56,911 nucleotides of DNA from Clostridium algidicarnis DSM 15099 (GTDB lineage Bacteria; Bacillota; Clostridia; Clostridiales; Clostridiaceae), in contig NZ_PTIS01000018.1 in NCBI RefSeq assembly GCF_002934235.1, positions 1 to 56,911 of the forward strand, written 5' to 3'. Under the pieces are notes generated by a model. The model made no database searches. It was not told where the DNA came from and saw only the letters and a program-made list of their open reading frames with translations. Below are positions 27,076 to 35,497 of this stretch, in pieces (the stretch's first letter is position 1; each line of letters begins with the position of its first letter). The position numbers and the translations under genes were made by a program.

Positions 27076-27283
27076 TATATCCACCTCCCTTACCAATATA
27101 TTCTACTTAGGCGCCTATAATTATAATATCATGTTACGTAAAATAAAACTTGATATTTTATATTTATAGAGAATTTTAGATATTAAGTATCCTAAATATA
27201 TTCACTTTAATATATAATAATGGTATTCTATTAATAAGTGCTATTATATATTTACTATATAACATAAGATTGGAGAATTAATA

Positions 27284-27670
27284 ATGAAAATAGAATTAAC
27301 TACACCTGCAGTGCTCTTTACATCCATTTCACTTCTTATCTCTGCCTATACAAGTAGATTTCTATCCTTAGCTCAATTAGTTAGGCAGTTAGATAATCAG
27401 TACAAGCAAGATAAAAATGAAGATATTTTAAAACAAATAAGAAATCTACAGCTTAGAATAAGTATAATAAGATACACTCAAATAATGGGAGGAGTCAGCT
27501 TCTTTCTTTGTGCATTATCCACATTTCTTATATTTAAAGATAAGAACTTTGCAGGAGAAGTTGCCTTTGGAGCGAGTCTTATTGCACTCATGATATCCCT
27601 TTTACTATTAATAATAGAGGTTCAAATATCTGTTAAGGCACTAAATGTACAGCTAGAAAAATATAAGTAG
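27284..27670 (+). CDS. DUF2721-family membrane protein
   Basis: 128 residues. TM1 is about 8-28 and carries the family mark TTPAVLFTSISLLISAYTSR. A charged cytoplasmic loop (RQLDNQYKQDKNEDILKQIR) is followed by two more helices (about 65-84, 90-112). The function of DUF2721 is unknown. A GGAGA site precedes the ATG. It probably shares no transcript with the NUDIX gene, which has its own ribosome site 67 bases on, though no terminator is visible between them. Confidence 0.82.
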   Translation: MKIELTTPAVLFTSISLLISAYTSRFLSLAQLVRQLDNQYKQDKNEDILKQIRNLQLRISIIRYTQIMGGVSFFLCALSTFLIFKDKNFAGEVAFGASLIALMISLLLLIIEVQISVKALNVQLEKYK

Positions 27671-27737
27671 TATATGAAAGTTCATAGCATTTTCAAAAAT
27701 ATTTATTTCATGCTAAACTTATATAGAGGTGTTGATT

Positions 27738-28136
27738 ATGAAAAGATTAGTAAAAGTTATTGGTGCTATTGTGGAAAATGAAAATAATGAAATACTCTGT
27801 GCTCTTCGTTCTCCCAAAATGTCTCTACCAAACCTTTGGGAATTTCCCGGTGGAAAAATAGAAAAAAATGAAACTTTTAAACAAGCTATAGAAAGAGAAA
27901 TTAAAGAAGAATTATCTTGCACAATTGAATTTATAGGTGTTTTTCATGCTAATACTCACGAATACCCTGAAATTATAGTAAATTTAGTTACAGCTAAATG
28001 TAAATTAACTGCTGATACACCAAAAGCAAGTGAACATTCAAAATTAATATGGTTACATAGAGAAAATTTACTTTCCCTAAATTGGGCCGCAGCAGATATT
28101 CCCGCTGTAAAAAAGCTTGTATCAGAAAAGGTATAG
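27738..28136 (+). CDS. NUDIX hydrolase, MutT-like (8-oxo-dGTP diphosphatase)
   Basis: 132 residues. The complete Nudix box is GGKIEKNETFKQAIEREIKE plus EL. NLWEFPGGK just before it and WLHRENLLSLNWAAADIPAV near the end are typical of MutT-type proteins that remove oxidised dGTP from the nucleotide pool. The ATG at 27738 is 6 bases after AGAGGTG; the GTG at 27729 is inside that site. Confidence 0.9.
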   Translation: MKRLVKVIGAIVENENNEILCALRSPKMSLPNLWEFPGGKIEKNETFKQAIEREIKEELSCTIEFIGVFHANTHEYPEIIVNLVTAKCKLTADTPKASEHSKLIWLHRENLLSLNWAAADIPAVKKLVSEKV

Positions 28137-28264
28137 CAAATTATTGCTATACCTAAAATCCAGTTCTTTAACATAACTTAAATCATATCTTCAGCATCTG
28201 TTATACCAATTTAATATATAATCCTATAGATTATCACATTTACCTTCTTACTTCACACTCTTAT

Positions 28265-29023
28265 TTATTTTGCATACTTAACAATAATATCTCTTAATGT
28301 TGTAACAGCTTTTGATCCACACCTATCATTATAGTAGTTTCTAAACCTTCCATCTTCAACGTACATTTCAGCTAATCCAACATGAGCCTCTCCTGAATAA
28401 CTTGACCAAGAAAAACTTAACCATTCTTTGTGTTTTTCATAAACATTCTTTGCATCTTTTGAATCTAAATCCTTTGCTTTTATAACTTCAGCTAAAGATT
28501 TAAACATCTCACTTTCAATAGTTTCCATGCTTTTAAAATTTTCCTCGCTCATATTCATAAACCTTTTATTAAATTCTTTAATGGTTTCTTCACCATACTT
28601 TTCTCTAATTTCTTCACCATATTTAGTTTCGTTTTCTTCTAGTTTCTCTTTTTTTAATCCTTCAAACTTTTGTTTATTTGTCATTTCAATCTCTCCTTTA
28701 TTATAATCTAATGTCTTTTCCACTGTAAGAATTAATTGTTCTAACTGATTTTTTCTAGAAATTAGTTTATTATGATGTTCAATTAAAGATTCATGAATAT
28801 CAAAATCCGGTTTAGAAATAATACTTTGTATATCTTCTAATTTCATTTCCATTGATCTATAAAGTAAAATTTGTTGTAGTAAATCTACTTCTTTTTCTCC
28901 ATAGATTCTATACCCAGAAGAATTAATCCTACAAGGCTTTAATAATCCTATTTCATCATAATACCTAAGCGTTCTTGAACTTATTCCTGCTAATTCAGCT
29001 AGCCTTTTAATTGTATATTCCAC
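28265..29023 (-). CDS. MerR-family regulator with TipAS domain
   Basis: 252 residues. The MerR winged helix (about 1-70: YTIKRLAELAGISSRTLRYY, DEIGLLKPCRINSSGYRIYG) leads into a dimerisation coiled coil (about 75-115). A TipAS ligand domain follows (about 125-250: EEIREKYGEETIKEFNKRF, WSSYSGEAHVGLAEMYV). TipA-type regulators bind thiopeptide or related antibiotics and activate promoters with long spacers. No obvious target lies beside it, so it may act elsewhere or only on itself. Confidence 0.9.
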   Translation of the reverse strand: MEYTIKRLAELAGISSRTLRYYDEIGLLKPCRINSSGYRIYGEKEVDLLQQILLYRSMEMKLEDIQSIISKPDFDIHESLIEHHNKLISRKNQLEQLILTVEKTLDYNKGEIEMTNKQKFEGLKKEKLEENETKYGEEIREKYGEETIKEFNKRFMNMSEENFKSMETIESEMFKSLAEVIKAKDLDSKDAKNVYEKHKEWLSFSWSSYSGEAHVGLAEMYVEDGRFRNYYNDRCGSKAVTTLRDIIVKYAK

Positions 29024-29079
29024 ATCATTACCTCCTTACAATTTTATAATAAAGGATTACGCTACGTTAATGTCAATAT

Positions 29080-29124
29080 AAAAAATACATACTAATAAAA
29101 CTTATTTCATCAGTATGTATTTTA
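29080..29124 (-). terminator. Terminator after the transcobalamin-like gene
   Basis: On the minus strand AAAATACATACT pairs with AGTATGTATTTT and is followed by TTATAT, about 27 bases past the stop at 29151. Confidence 0.8.
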
Positions 29125-29150
29125 TTTCCAGCACCTCAGAGGTGCTTACA

Positions 29151-32100
29151 TTAAATTACAGATTGTTTGTTTTGCTTTTTTAGAACTATTATTCCAGAAA
29201 TAATAAGAAGCATTGATATTGCTATTAAGGCTTCGAATCCTATCACACTACCAGTTTTAACAAGTTCCTTTTTATTAGTTTTAGATTGGGATTCTATATC
29301 CTTATCCTTATTTAATTTATCTTCATTTGTATTTGTAATTGTACTATCTGCATCTTTTATTTCTTCCTTTGCATCACTATCACCTTTAAGATCTGTATCT
29401 TCGGTCTTTTCCACAACTGCCTCTTCTTCATTTCCTATAAGGGTTATAGACTCATAAACAGATTTATTGTTGTATATGTCTATTAAAGCTAAGGCTGCTT
29501 GTTCAGTACTCATCTTAGAATCTGTTCCCCACTTACTCTTAAATTCAAAATGATCTCCAGTTTTAAATGTTAAAAGGGCATCTAAAAGTGTATTACCATT
29601 TTTAACCCACTTGTTTGAAAATATATTTTCTTTATTAGCTATAAGAGCTTGTATTACTGCTGATAATGTATATGGATTTTCATTTCCATAAGATTCAAAA
29701 CCAGCACTCTCTAATTGTTTACTATTTATATACTCTATAGAAGACTTTATTATTTCTTCTACGCCTTTTATATCCTTATGCTTTGATAAGGCTGTAATAA
29801 CCATAGCTGTAGTATCTACGTCTCCATAAGATCCATCTTTTGACTTAGACAATAAATAATTTACAGCCTTTTCTTTATCATAATCTGCTTTTGACATGTC
29901 TAGTGCAATTATTGCAAAGGCTTGAAGGGTTGGCCAGTCTTCATCGCCATCTAAAATAACAAAAGCCCCATTTTTATTTTGTGAATCCTTAAGCATCTTA
30001 ACATAATTCTTGCCCTCATAGTTTTTTGGATTTTCTCCTATTGCAATAATAGAAATTATATTATTTATAGCATCACCAATATTGTCTACTTCAAAAACTT
30101 CTATCTTGTTTTTCAAATTTATGTCCTTTGATATACTTCTTAGTGCTAATGCTTGTCTAAAACTATAAACATCTGTGTTTTCATAATATTTAGCAAGATC
30201 TATTAGGATATCTTCTAATTTCACTTCTAATCCCTTGCCTACATCTATACTAGATAGAAAATAATCACTACAATGTTCTATTTCAAATAGTATATTACCA
30301 TCCTTTACTTTATGTGGTCCGCTAATCTTTTCTATATTCCCAGTGTTTTTATCATAATAATATAGATAAACTGGTTTCACACTATCATACTTCATTGTTA
30401 TCTTTGCTTTAGCTGGTAATATTCCATTATCTTTAAAGGATAATATTTTAGCATCATTAAAGTTCTTTAAAATAGATTCTTTGTTTTCACTCTCTTTATT
30501 TAAATCTATATTTATAGATTTAACATTCTCCTTATTTATATATTTTGTTTCAAATTCCCATGTTATATCTTTATTTATAAATGTTAAAATTTTATTTTTC
30601 CCTAAAGCTTTTTCAAAAATCTCCGAAGAAATTTTATTATCCTTGTCCATTTTTATAGTAATATTTTTTATGAAGGGATCTTTAATACCTTCACTTATCT
30701 TATCTTCATCATAGTTTATCTCTAAAACCTGTTCTTCTACTGGAAGAGATACCACATAAGTATTTGGCACCACTTCTATATAATTATCTCTTTTACCAAT
30801 TGTTATATTATATATAGCATTTGGTGCTTTAAAATTCACTTTTCCATTATCATCAGTTTTAAAGTTTCCTATACCTTCTATATTAATATCAGTATTTTTT
30901 AAAGCTGTTTTATCTATTGCCTTTAGCAGTGTTATTTCATGATTATCATCTAAAGATTTTAAAGACACATTTGGTATATCTGTATATAATTTAAATTCTC
31001 CATCATACTCAAAATGAGTCATATAGAATACTATCTCATCATAATTAAATTTACCTTCCGCATCTTTTATATCAGTAAATGCACCTGGTCCTACTTCGGG
31101 TTGTTGAATTTCCAAACCCTTTTTTACATAATAGCTCCATCCGAAATTTTTACTTTGATTTTCTCCAAGTATTCCATTTACAAAATAACTTTCGCCCCTT
31201 CCAGCCCCATTAACATTTCCTTTTCCTACAGCTTTCATTAAAATTTCAAGAACACTACTTTGAGAAACCCCAGACTCTACAATATCATTAAATAAAGTTT
31301 TTTCATTACCTTCAACTCTTACCCTTACCTTTTCATAAGGAGGCATATCCACTATGAAATTTACTTCTTTTTCTGATTTAACACCCTTTAGGTCTGCTAC
31401 AACCTTTATCGTATATTTTCCAGCTTTATTTATAACCCCTCCTAAGAAGGGTTCTCCATTTAATGTAGCCTTCCATGTTCCTTCATCTGTAGATATATCT
31501 ACATTTACAGCCTCTGTATATACCTTCCCTTCTTCTATTCCCTTAATGGATATAACTGCTGACTTCTCCACTTGACCCATAGAAGTATTTTTTATTCCAA
31601 ATATAGATTCTCCATAATAAAGATCCACTAATGCAGCAAATCCATGATAGGTTGCTGTCATTTCATAAGCTCCTCCTTCTGACTTAGAAAATCCACCATA
31701 TTTATTATTGCTGTTCCTTGGCTTAGATTTTAATTTTAGAAGTGCCTCTAGCATACTTTTGTCTTTAATCCACTCTTTAGAAAGAGGATTTATATTGTTA
31801 GCAACTAACCCTTGAATAACTATACCTAAAGTTCTTGCTTCATTATCCGATTCAAAGCTACCATCAGATTTTTGAAAGGAATGTATTTTTGAAATAATTG
31901 TACTTATTGTATCATTAACACCCTCAACTTCAGGATGAGATGCTAAAGCTATAAGTGCCATTCCTTTAACTTCTATGTCATTATAAACTGAACTTACAAT
32001 TTTTTCGTTAAGTACTAACTTTGTTAAAGCAGTTATTGCTAATTCTTTATTATAATCAACCTTTGCAACTTCAAGGGCTATTATAGAATAGGCTAAATTT

Positions 32101-32558
32101 ATTGGTGAATTACGGTCTGTTATATTACCTACTATAAATTGTCCTTCAAATTCATCTCCTGCTGGTCTTTGAGATTGAACCAACTTCTTTATATAATCAG
32201 TACCCTTATACTCCCTAGGATTTTTATTTCCACCTATTAATGATAATATATTTTGAGAGTATATTATAGAACTTGTCCCAGTTTTAAAGTATGCATTATC
32301 TAATAATTCTTGAGATGCCCCAGCTTTATTTAATGCTAATGGCGCAATAGCTTGCATATTTTCATTAACATACATCTTCTTAAAGTCTTCAATTTCAGTT
32401 TTTATTATTTCTTTATCTTCCTTATTTATTTGAATTTGCTTTGATGTTGACGATTGTTTCCCTCCATCAAAGGCTTTAGCAGGTACATAGGATATGAGAT
32501 TTAAAAGTAGCGAAAAAGTTAAAATAATGCTCAAAAATTGAAACTTATTCTTTTTCAT
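29151..32558 (-). CDS. Sortase-anchored transcobalamin-like surface protein
   Basis: 1135 residues. Signal peptide (about 1-30, ending VPAKAFD). Residues about 75-320 hold helical-hairpin repeats resembling prenyltransferase or terpene-cyclase barrels (GFSKSEGGAYEMTATYHGFA). A short beta domain follows (about 330-400), then a DUF4430 domain (about 405-525: GWSYYVKKGLEIQQPEVGPG, DEIVFYMTHFEYDGEF). A carboxypeptidase-regulatory-like linker comes next, then a second helical barrel (about 770-1045). A Thr/Asp/Lys-rich spacer precedes LVKTG (1099-1103), a hydrophobic helix and a positive tail. A six-hairpin barrel plus DUF4430 is the fold pair of eukaryotic transcobalamin and intrinsic factor. With the cobalamin riboswitch upstream I infer a wall-anchored corrinoid-capture protein. 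AAAGGATG precedes the start. Confidence 0.82.
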   Translation of the reverse strand: MKKNKFQFLSIILTFSLLLNLISYVPAKAFDGGKQSSTSKQIQINKEDKEIIKTEIEDFKKMYVNENMQAIAPLALNKAGASQELLDNAYFKTGTSSIIYSQNILSLIGGNKNPREYKGTDYIKKLVQSQRPAGDEFEGQFIVGNITDRNSPINLAYSIIALEVAKVDYNKELAITALTKLVLNEKIVSSVYNDIEVKGMALIALASHPEVEGVNDTISTIISKIHSFQKSDGSFESDNEARTLGIVIQGLVANNINPLSKEWIKDKSMLEALLKLKSKPRNSNNKYGGFSKSEGGAYEMTATYHGFAALVDLYYGESIFGIKNTSMGQVEKSAVISIKGIEEGKVYTEAVNVDISTDEGTWKATLNGEPFLGGVINKAGKYTIKVVADLKGVKSEKEVNFIVDMPPYEKVRVRVEGNEKTLFNDIVESGVSQSSVLEILMKAVGKGNVNGAGRGESYFVNGILGENQSKNFGWSYYVKKGLEIQQPEVGPGAFTDIKDAEGKFNYDEIVFYMTHFEYDGEFKLYTDIPNVSLKSLDDNHEITLLKAIDKTALKNTDINIEGIGNFKTDDNGKVNFKAPNAIYNITIGKRDNYIEVVPNTYVVSLPVEEQVLEINYDEDKISEGIKDPFIKNITIKMDKDNKISSEIFEKALGKNKILTFINKDITWEFETKYINKENVKSINIDLNKESENKESILKNFNDAKILSFKDNGILPAKAKITMKYDSVKPVYLYYYDKNTGNIEKISGPHKVKDGNILFEIEHCSDYFLSSIDVGKGLEVKLEDILIDLAKYYENTDVYSFRQALALRSISKDINLKNKIEVFEVDNIGDAINNIISIIAIGENPKNYEGKNYVKMLKDSQNKNGAFVILDGDEDWPTLQAFAIIALDMSKADYDKEKAVNYLLSKSKDGSYGDVDTTAMVITALSKHKDIKGVEEIIKSSIEYINSKQLESAGFESYGNENPYTLSAVIQALIANKENIFSNKWVKNGNTLLDALLTFKTGDHFEFKSKWGTDSKMSTEQAALALIDIYNNKSVYESITLIGNEEEAVVEKTEDTDLKGDSDAKEEIKDADSTITNTNEDKLNKDKDIESQSKTNKKELVKTGSVIGFEALIAISMLLIISGIIVLKKQNKQSVI

Positions 32559-32693
32559 ATTAACATCCTTTCTTTATTAACATTTAAGTTTAGTAAACAT
32601 TATATATATATCTTAAATCTCCTCTCTATAAAATAATTTTTATATATAGAATAACTATTATATAAATCAATACTATAAAATTGTGATTTAAAA

Positions 32694-32736
32694 TAAAAAA
32701 TACCTATCCACTTAACCTTTGCCTGTGAATAGGTGC
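32694..32736 (-). terminator. Leader hairpin 3 (proximal to the coding region)
   Basis: On the minus strand ACCTATTCAC pairs with GTGGATAGGT and is followed by ATTTTTTATTTT. It is the last of three U-tailed hairpins between riboswitch and gene. Confidence 0.65.
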
Positions 32737-32755
32737 ATTAAAATCATTTTTATAA

Positions 32756-32790
32756 TAATAAAAACCTTAGCTTTGAAAGGCTAAGGTTTA
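32756..32790 (-). terminator. Leader hairpin 2
   Basis: On the minus strand AAACCTTAGC pairs with GCTAAGGTTT around CTTTCAAA, followed by TTATTATTAT. Strong intrinsic-terminator form inside the 5' leader. Confidence 0.75.
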
Positions 32791-32802
32791 ACTAATACAT
32801 AT

Positions 32803-32848
32803 AAAAAAGCTTTATTTAAATTTACTTGTAATATAAATTTAAATAAAC
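32803..32848 (-). terminator. Leader hairpin 1, likely riboswitch expression platform
   Basis: On the minus strand TTTATTTAAATTTA pairs with TAAATTTAAATAAA and is followed by GCTTTTTTATA. It begins about 10 bases after the end of the cobalamin aptamer, where an expression platform is expected. Confidence 0.7.
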
Positions 32849-32856
32849 ATCTTAAT

Positions 32857-33045
32857 ATCCTGTGTTAAACCCTTAATCGGAAGGCACCTATTACACTTTC
32901 AACTAGTTAGATATCCTGACTTATGGTTCATAGCATCCTTCCGCCTTCCCAGAAAAATAAATTCCAGTGACTTCATATCAATATGGAAGTAGCTCCCCAA
33001 ATACAGTGGCCGTACCGCCCAGGATTTTAACCTGGTTCCCTTTTA
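32857..33045 (-). promoter_or_regulatory. Cobalamin riboswitch
   Basis: The minus strand carries the aptamer landmarks in order: GGGAACCAGGTTAAAATCCTGG, CGGTACGGCCACTGTA, GGGGAGC, GTCACTGG, CTGGGAAGGCGGAAGGATGC and the B12-box region AGTCAGGATAT, closing with GTGCCTTCCGATTAAGGG. It precedes the transcobalamin-like gene by about 300 bases of leader. Cobalamin binding normally reduces expression of genes downstream. Confidence 0.92.
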
Positions 33046-33093
33046 ACTTATATTAACTCTATAAGTTTCTAGTTGATTTAATACTATTTAATT

Positions 33094-33241
33094 TTATCCG
33101 ATGGCTACCATCCGTAACACCCCTATCCTCTTCAAGGTTGGGGATGACGGCTGCTACGCCCCTGGATAAGTTCTTCTAGCCTTTGATGGAGAGATGTATT
33201 CCTTATAAGCAAACTCCACCTGAGTCTAAGAATCACTTGAT
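33094..33241 (-). repeat. Structured ~147-nt interspersed repeat, copy B
   Basis: Same element as 9765-9911, minus strand, 148 bases. The 3' arm of the first hairpin is altered (CTCCATCAAAGGCT), so that stem is partly lost, but the TTATCC/GGATAA ends and the central GGGG/CCCC hairpin are intact. It lies upstream of the cobalamin riboswitch in the same orientation, only about 50 bases before the aptamer. It therefore may be part of, or supply the promoter region of, that leader. Confidence 0.85.
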
Positions 33242-33531
33242 ATACCTATACTAATATATTTAATAGTTTATTCAAAGTTTGTTAACTTCTATAGGAGTAA
33301 TTTATATCCTTCTTATACAAGTTAACTTCCATTTACTCTATATATGTTAATAATTAAAAATTCTGAAGTTTTCGCATTAAAAGGAAAGAACTTTATGATT
33401 AAAAGTCATACTCGGTATATCTATACACTGGTAACTGATTTTAAAGAGATGCAACCAATATTTATATGTTTTAATACAACTTATGGTATAATAAGCATAC
33501 AGAAAATATAAATAAAAAGGGGGGGATTAAG
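33242..33531. other. Intergenic region before the 2H phosphoesterase gene
   Basis: 290 bases, A/T-rich. A -10-like TATAAT (about 33488-33493) lies shortly before the GGGGGG ribosome site of the next gene. No conserved RNA motif or open frame is recognised. Confidence 0.4.
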
Positions 33532-34077
33532 ATGAATTGTAATATCAAAAAAAGAACCATAATTATATTTCCACAACTTGAGAATATTAATATTATAAAT
33601 GAAATAAGAGAAAAATATGACCCACTTGCAAATCACGTTAGACCACATATTACTTTAGTGTTTACTTTTGAAAGTAGTCTTACATCAATTGAAATTAAGG
33701 AACATTTAAAGAAAGTACTTGATGGAACAAGACGCTTTAGATTGACTTTACAGGAAATAATAAAAATTGATAACCCTTTAGGGCTCTATCTATTTTTAGA
33801 CATAAAGCAAGGTAATGAACAGATAAAGGAGCTGAGTAAAAAATTATATACAGGAATCTTACAAAGCTATAAACCTAATTGGTTAAACGAAAAAACATTT
33901 ATGCCTCATCTAACAATAGGTAGTTTTACTTCAAAAGAAGATTTAAATATAGCATTTAAAAATACTGAACTTATTAAAGAAAATTTCACCACAGTGATAG
34001 ATAAAATTTCTGTTGAAATTATTGATGAAAATGAAGATTCTATTATTGAGGTTGAAGTAGATTTAAGTAATGAGTAA
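33532..34077 (+). CDS. 2H phosphoesterase / 2'-5' RNA ligase-like protein
   Basis: 181 residues with both HxT signatures: RPHITLVF (about residue 38) and MPHLTIGSF (about 125), each in one lobe of the 2H fold. Such proteins act on 2'-5' linked or cyclic phosphates in RNA or nucleotides; the substrate is not known. AAGGGGGGG precedes the start. It is a single gene. Confidence 0.88.
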   Translation: MNCNIKKRTIIIFPQLENINIINEIREKYDPLANHVRPHITLVFTFESSLTSIEIKEHLKKVLDGTRRFRLTLQEIIKIDNPLGLYLFLDIKQGNEQIKELSKKLYTGILQSYKPNWLNEKTFMPHLTIGSFTSKEDLNIAFKNTELIKENFTTVIDKISVEIIDENEDSIIEVEVDLSNE

Positions 34078-34116
34078 ATTAAAATCTTAATAGTATGTTT
34101 TATTCATATATATTTC

Positions 34117-34481
34117 TCATTTCAAATCTGAATACTTCTTGTTAGAACCCATGAATTTCTCTACACTATACTTTTTATTATTCTTTTCCATTTTTCTTTC
34201 AAGAGCACCTGATAAATCTATATTATACAATTGTGCAAATCTAAGCAAAAAGAAAAATATATCTGCCGTTTCATCTTCTACGTCTTCTCTTTTTTTAGGA
34301 TTATCTAAAATCTCTTTCATTTCTTTTTCATTTTTAAATCTAAATAGCGATAGTAATTCATTTGCTTCCGTAGATATTCCGATTGTCAAATCTTTTGGAT
34401 TATGAAATTGCTCCCAATCTCTATCATTGCAAAACTTCTTAACAGTATTCTTAAGGTTCAGCCATATAGTTCTTGTTCCAT
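34117..34481 (-). pseudogene. MazG-like nucleotide pyrophosphohydrolase, 5' frameshift
   Basis: The conserved MazG/RS21-C6 core is readable: KKFCNDRDWEQFHNPKDL, then TIGISTEANELLSLFRFK and DVEDETADIFFFLLRFAQ, ending near SDLK. The core frame extends upstream of the internal ATG at about 34389 but has no start. The likely original start is ATG 34481 (MEQELYG, then stop), joined by a one-base shift near 34462 to the frame LNLKNTVKKFC. No ribosome site precedes 34481, because the sequence immediately upstream is the boundary of an IS200/IS605-type element. I infer that the insertion removed the 5' signals and the frame decayed. Confidence 0.65.
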
Positions 34482-34494
34482 ATCTTGATATTTA

Positions 34495-34892
34495 TTTTAA
34501 CATTCCTGTGCGGAATTCTCCCATACTCTTAGGTGGGAGATGGATAGCACTTGCCGACAGGCAACAAATAAACTATAATATAACCAACATATTGTTCTTA
34601 CAAAACTGAATATATAAGGTTGAGTAGAGAAAAAGGTTCTACTCGTAAAATATTCAACCATGCATTATTATACCACAAGAGCGAAAACCAAGCCTTGACG
34701 GTGGCATATCAAGACAATTGATAATCGCTTGATGCGGTGGGTTCTCGCCAAGAACGGAAATTGGTAAAACTAACAGTATAATAAAAGATATATTGTTAGA
34801 GAGGTCGGAACGACCTTGATAGCTTGGGTAAACTTGCTACATTAGTAGTATTGACCAAGAAGCTCCCACCTCTTAGGTGGAGAGTAGTTCAC
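34495..34892 (+). mobile_element. Transposase-less IS200/IS605-type element
   Basis: Both ends carry similar imperfect palindromes, as TnpA of this family requires. The left one is CTCCCATACTCTTAGGTGGGAG (34518-34539); the right one starts CTCCCACCTCTTAGGTGG (34863-34880), followed by AGAGTAGTTCAC. The right end (GTATTGACCAAGAAGCTCCC then hairpin then AGTTCAC) closely resembles the end of clostridial tnpB elements. No tnpA or tnpB frame is present, so mobility would need enzymes in trans. The exact left boundary is uncertain by about 10 bases. Confidence 0.7.
34670..34892 (+). ncRNA. Omega-RNA-like structured right end
   Basis: About 220 bases of relatively G/C-rich, foldable sequence: GCGAAAACC pairs with GGTTCTCGC enclosing an ATCAAG/CTTGAT stem, then AGGTCGGAACGACCT, then the terminal CTCCCACC/GGTGG hairpin. 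In IS200/IS605 elements the RNA guiding TnpB is transcribed across this end, and the flanking host sequence (here ATTATAAACTAAG) would be the guide. Transcription and use are inferred. Confidence 0.5.
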
Positions 34893-35018
34893 ATTATAAA
34901 CTAAGTATAATCAAGATTAACCTTCATTTAGAGTATTTAATGAAATATTAGTGTATTCAAAGTAATAAATGAGAGAGTATATAAGTATACTAGTTTGAAT
35001 ATGAAAGGACGCGATGAG

Positions 35019-35378
35019 ATGAGTACATTATTTATTCAATATCCAAAGTGCACAACTTGTATTAAAGCGAAGAAGTTTCTTCTAGAGAACAATATAGAGT
35101 TTGAGGATAGACATATAGTTGAAAACAATCCTACTGTAGATGAACTTACTGACTGGTTTAAAAAAAGTGATCTAGAAATCAAGAAGTTTTTTAATACTTC
35201 AGGCAAACTTTATAAAGAAATGAGTCTTAAGGATAAGATAAAAGAGATGTCTAATGAAGAGTGTCTAAATTTACTGTCTACTAATGGAATGCTTGTAAAA
35301 AGACCATTACTTATAACTGGAGATAAAATACTAATAGGCTTCAAGGAAGATGCTTACAAAGAGTTCTTTAATCTATAG
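35019..35378 (+). CDS. ArsC/Spx-family thioredoxin-fold protein
   Basis: 119 residues from ATG 35019, 9 bases after AAAGGA (the TTG at 34995 is rejected). A CxxC at C11/C14 (YPKCTTCIKAK) starts a thioredoxin-like fold; FNTSGKLYKEM and LVKRPLLI are family marks of the ArsC/Spx superfamily. It could be an arsenate reductase-like enzyme or a YffB/MgsR-like regulator. It lacks the RPI motif in exact form (KRPLLI is present). No ars genes are near, so I leave the function open. Confidence 0.85.
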   Translation: MSTLFIQYPKCTTCIKAKKFLLENNIEFEDRHIVENNPTVDELTDWFKKSDLEIKKFFNTSGKLYKEMSLKDKIKEMSNEECLNLLSTNGMLVKRPLLITGDKILIGFKEDAYKEFFNL

Positions 35379-35390
35379 GTAAATAGTAAA

Positions 35391-35437
35391 AATTATAGAG
35401 GATATAAAACTTATATCCTCTATAATAAAATAAATTT
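35391..35437 (+). terminator. Terminator of the ArsC/Spx-like gene
   Basis: TTATAGAGGATATAA and TTATATCCTCTATAA around a 3-base loop, followed by TAAAATAAATTTT. Confidence 0.85.
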
Positions 35438-35497
35438 TCACGGTTTATACTTTCTCTTAATACCGTTCAACTATACTTCTATATGCTTCTCTAGTGA

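Noticed and set aside
34427-34609. 60-codon ORF inside the IS200/IS605-type element as a transposase remnant
   Set aside because: No TnpA HUH/Tyr motif or TnpB RuvC or zinc-finger motif is present; it spans the element edge.
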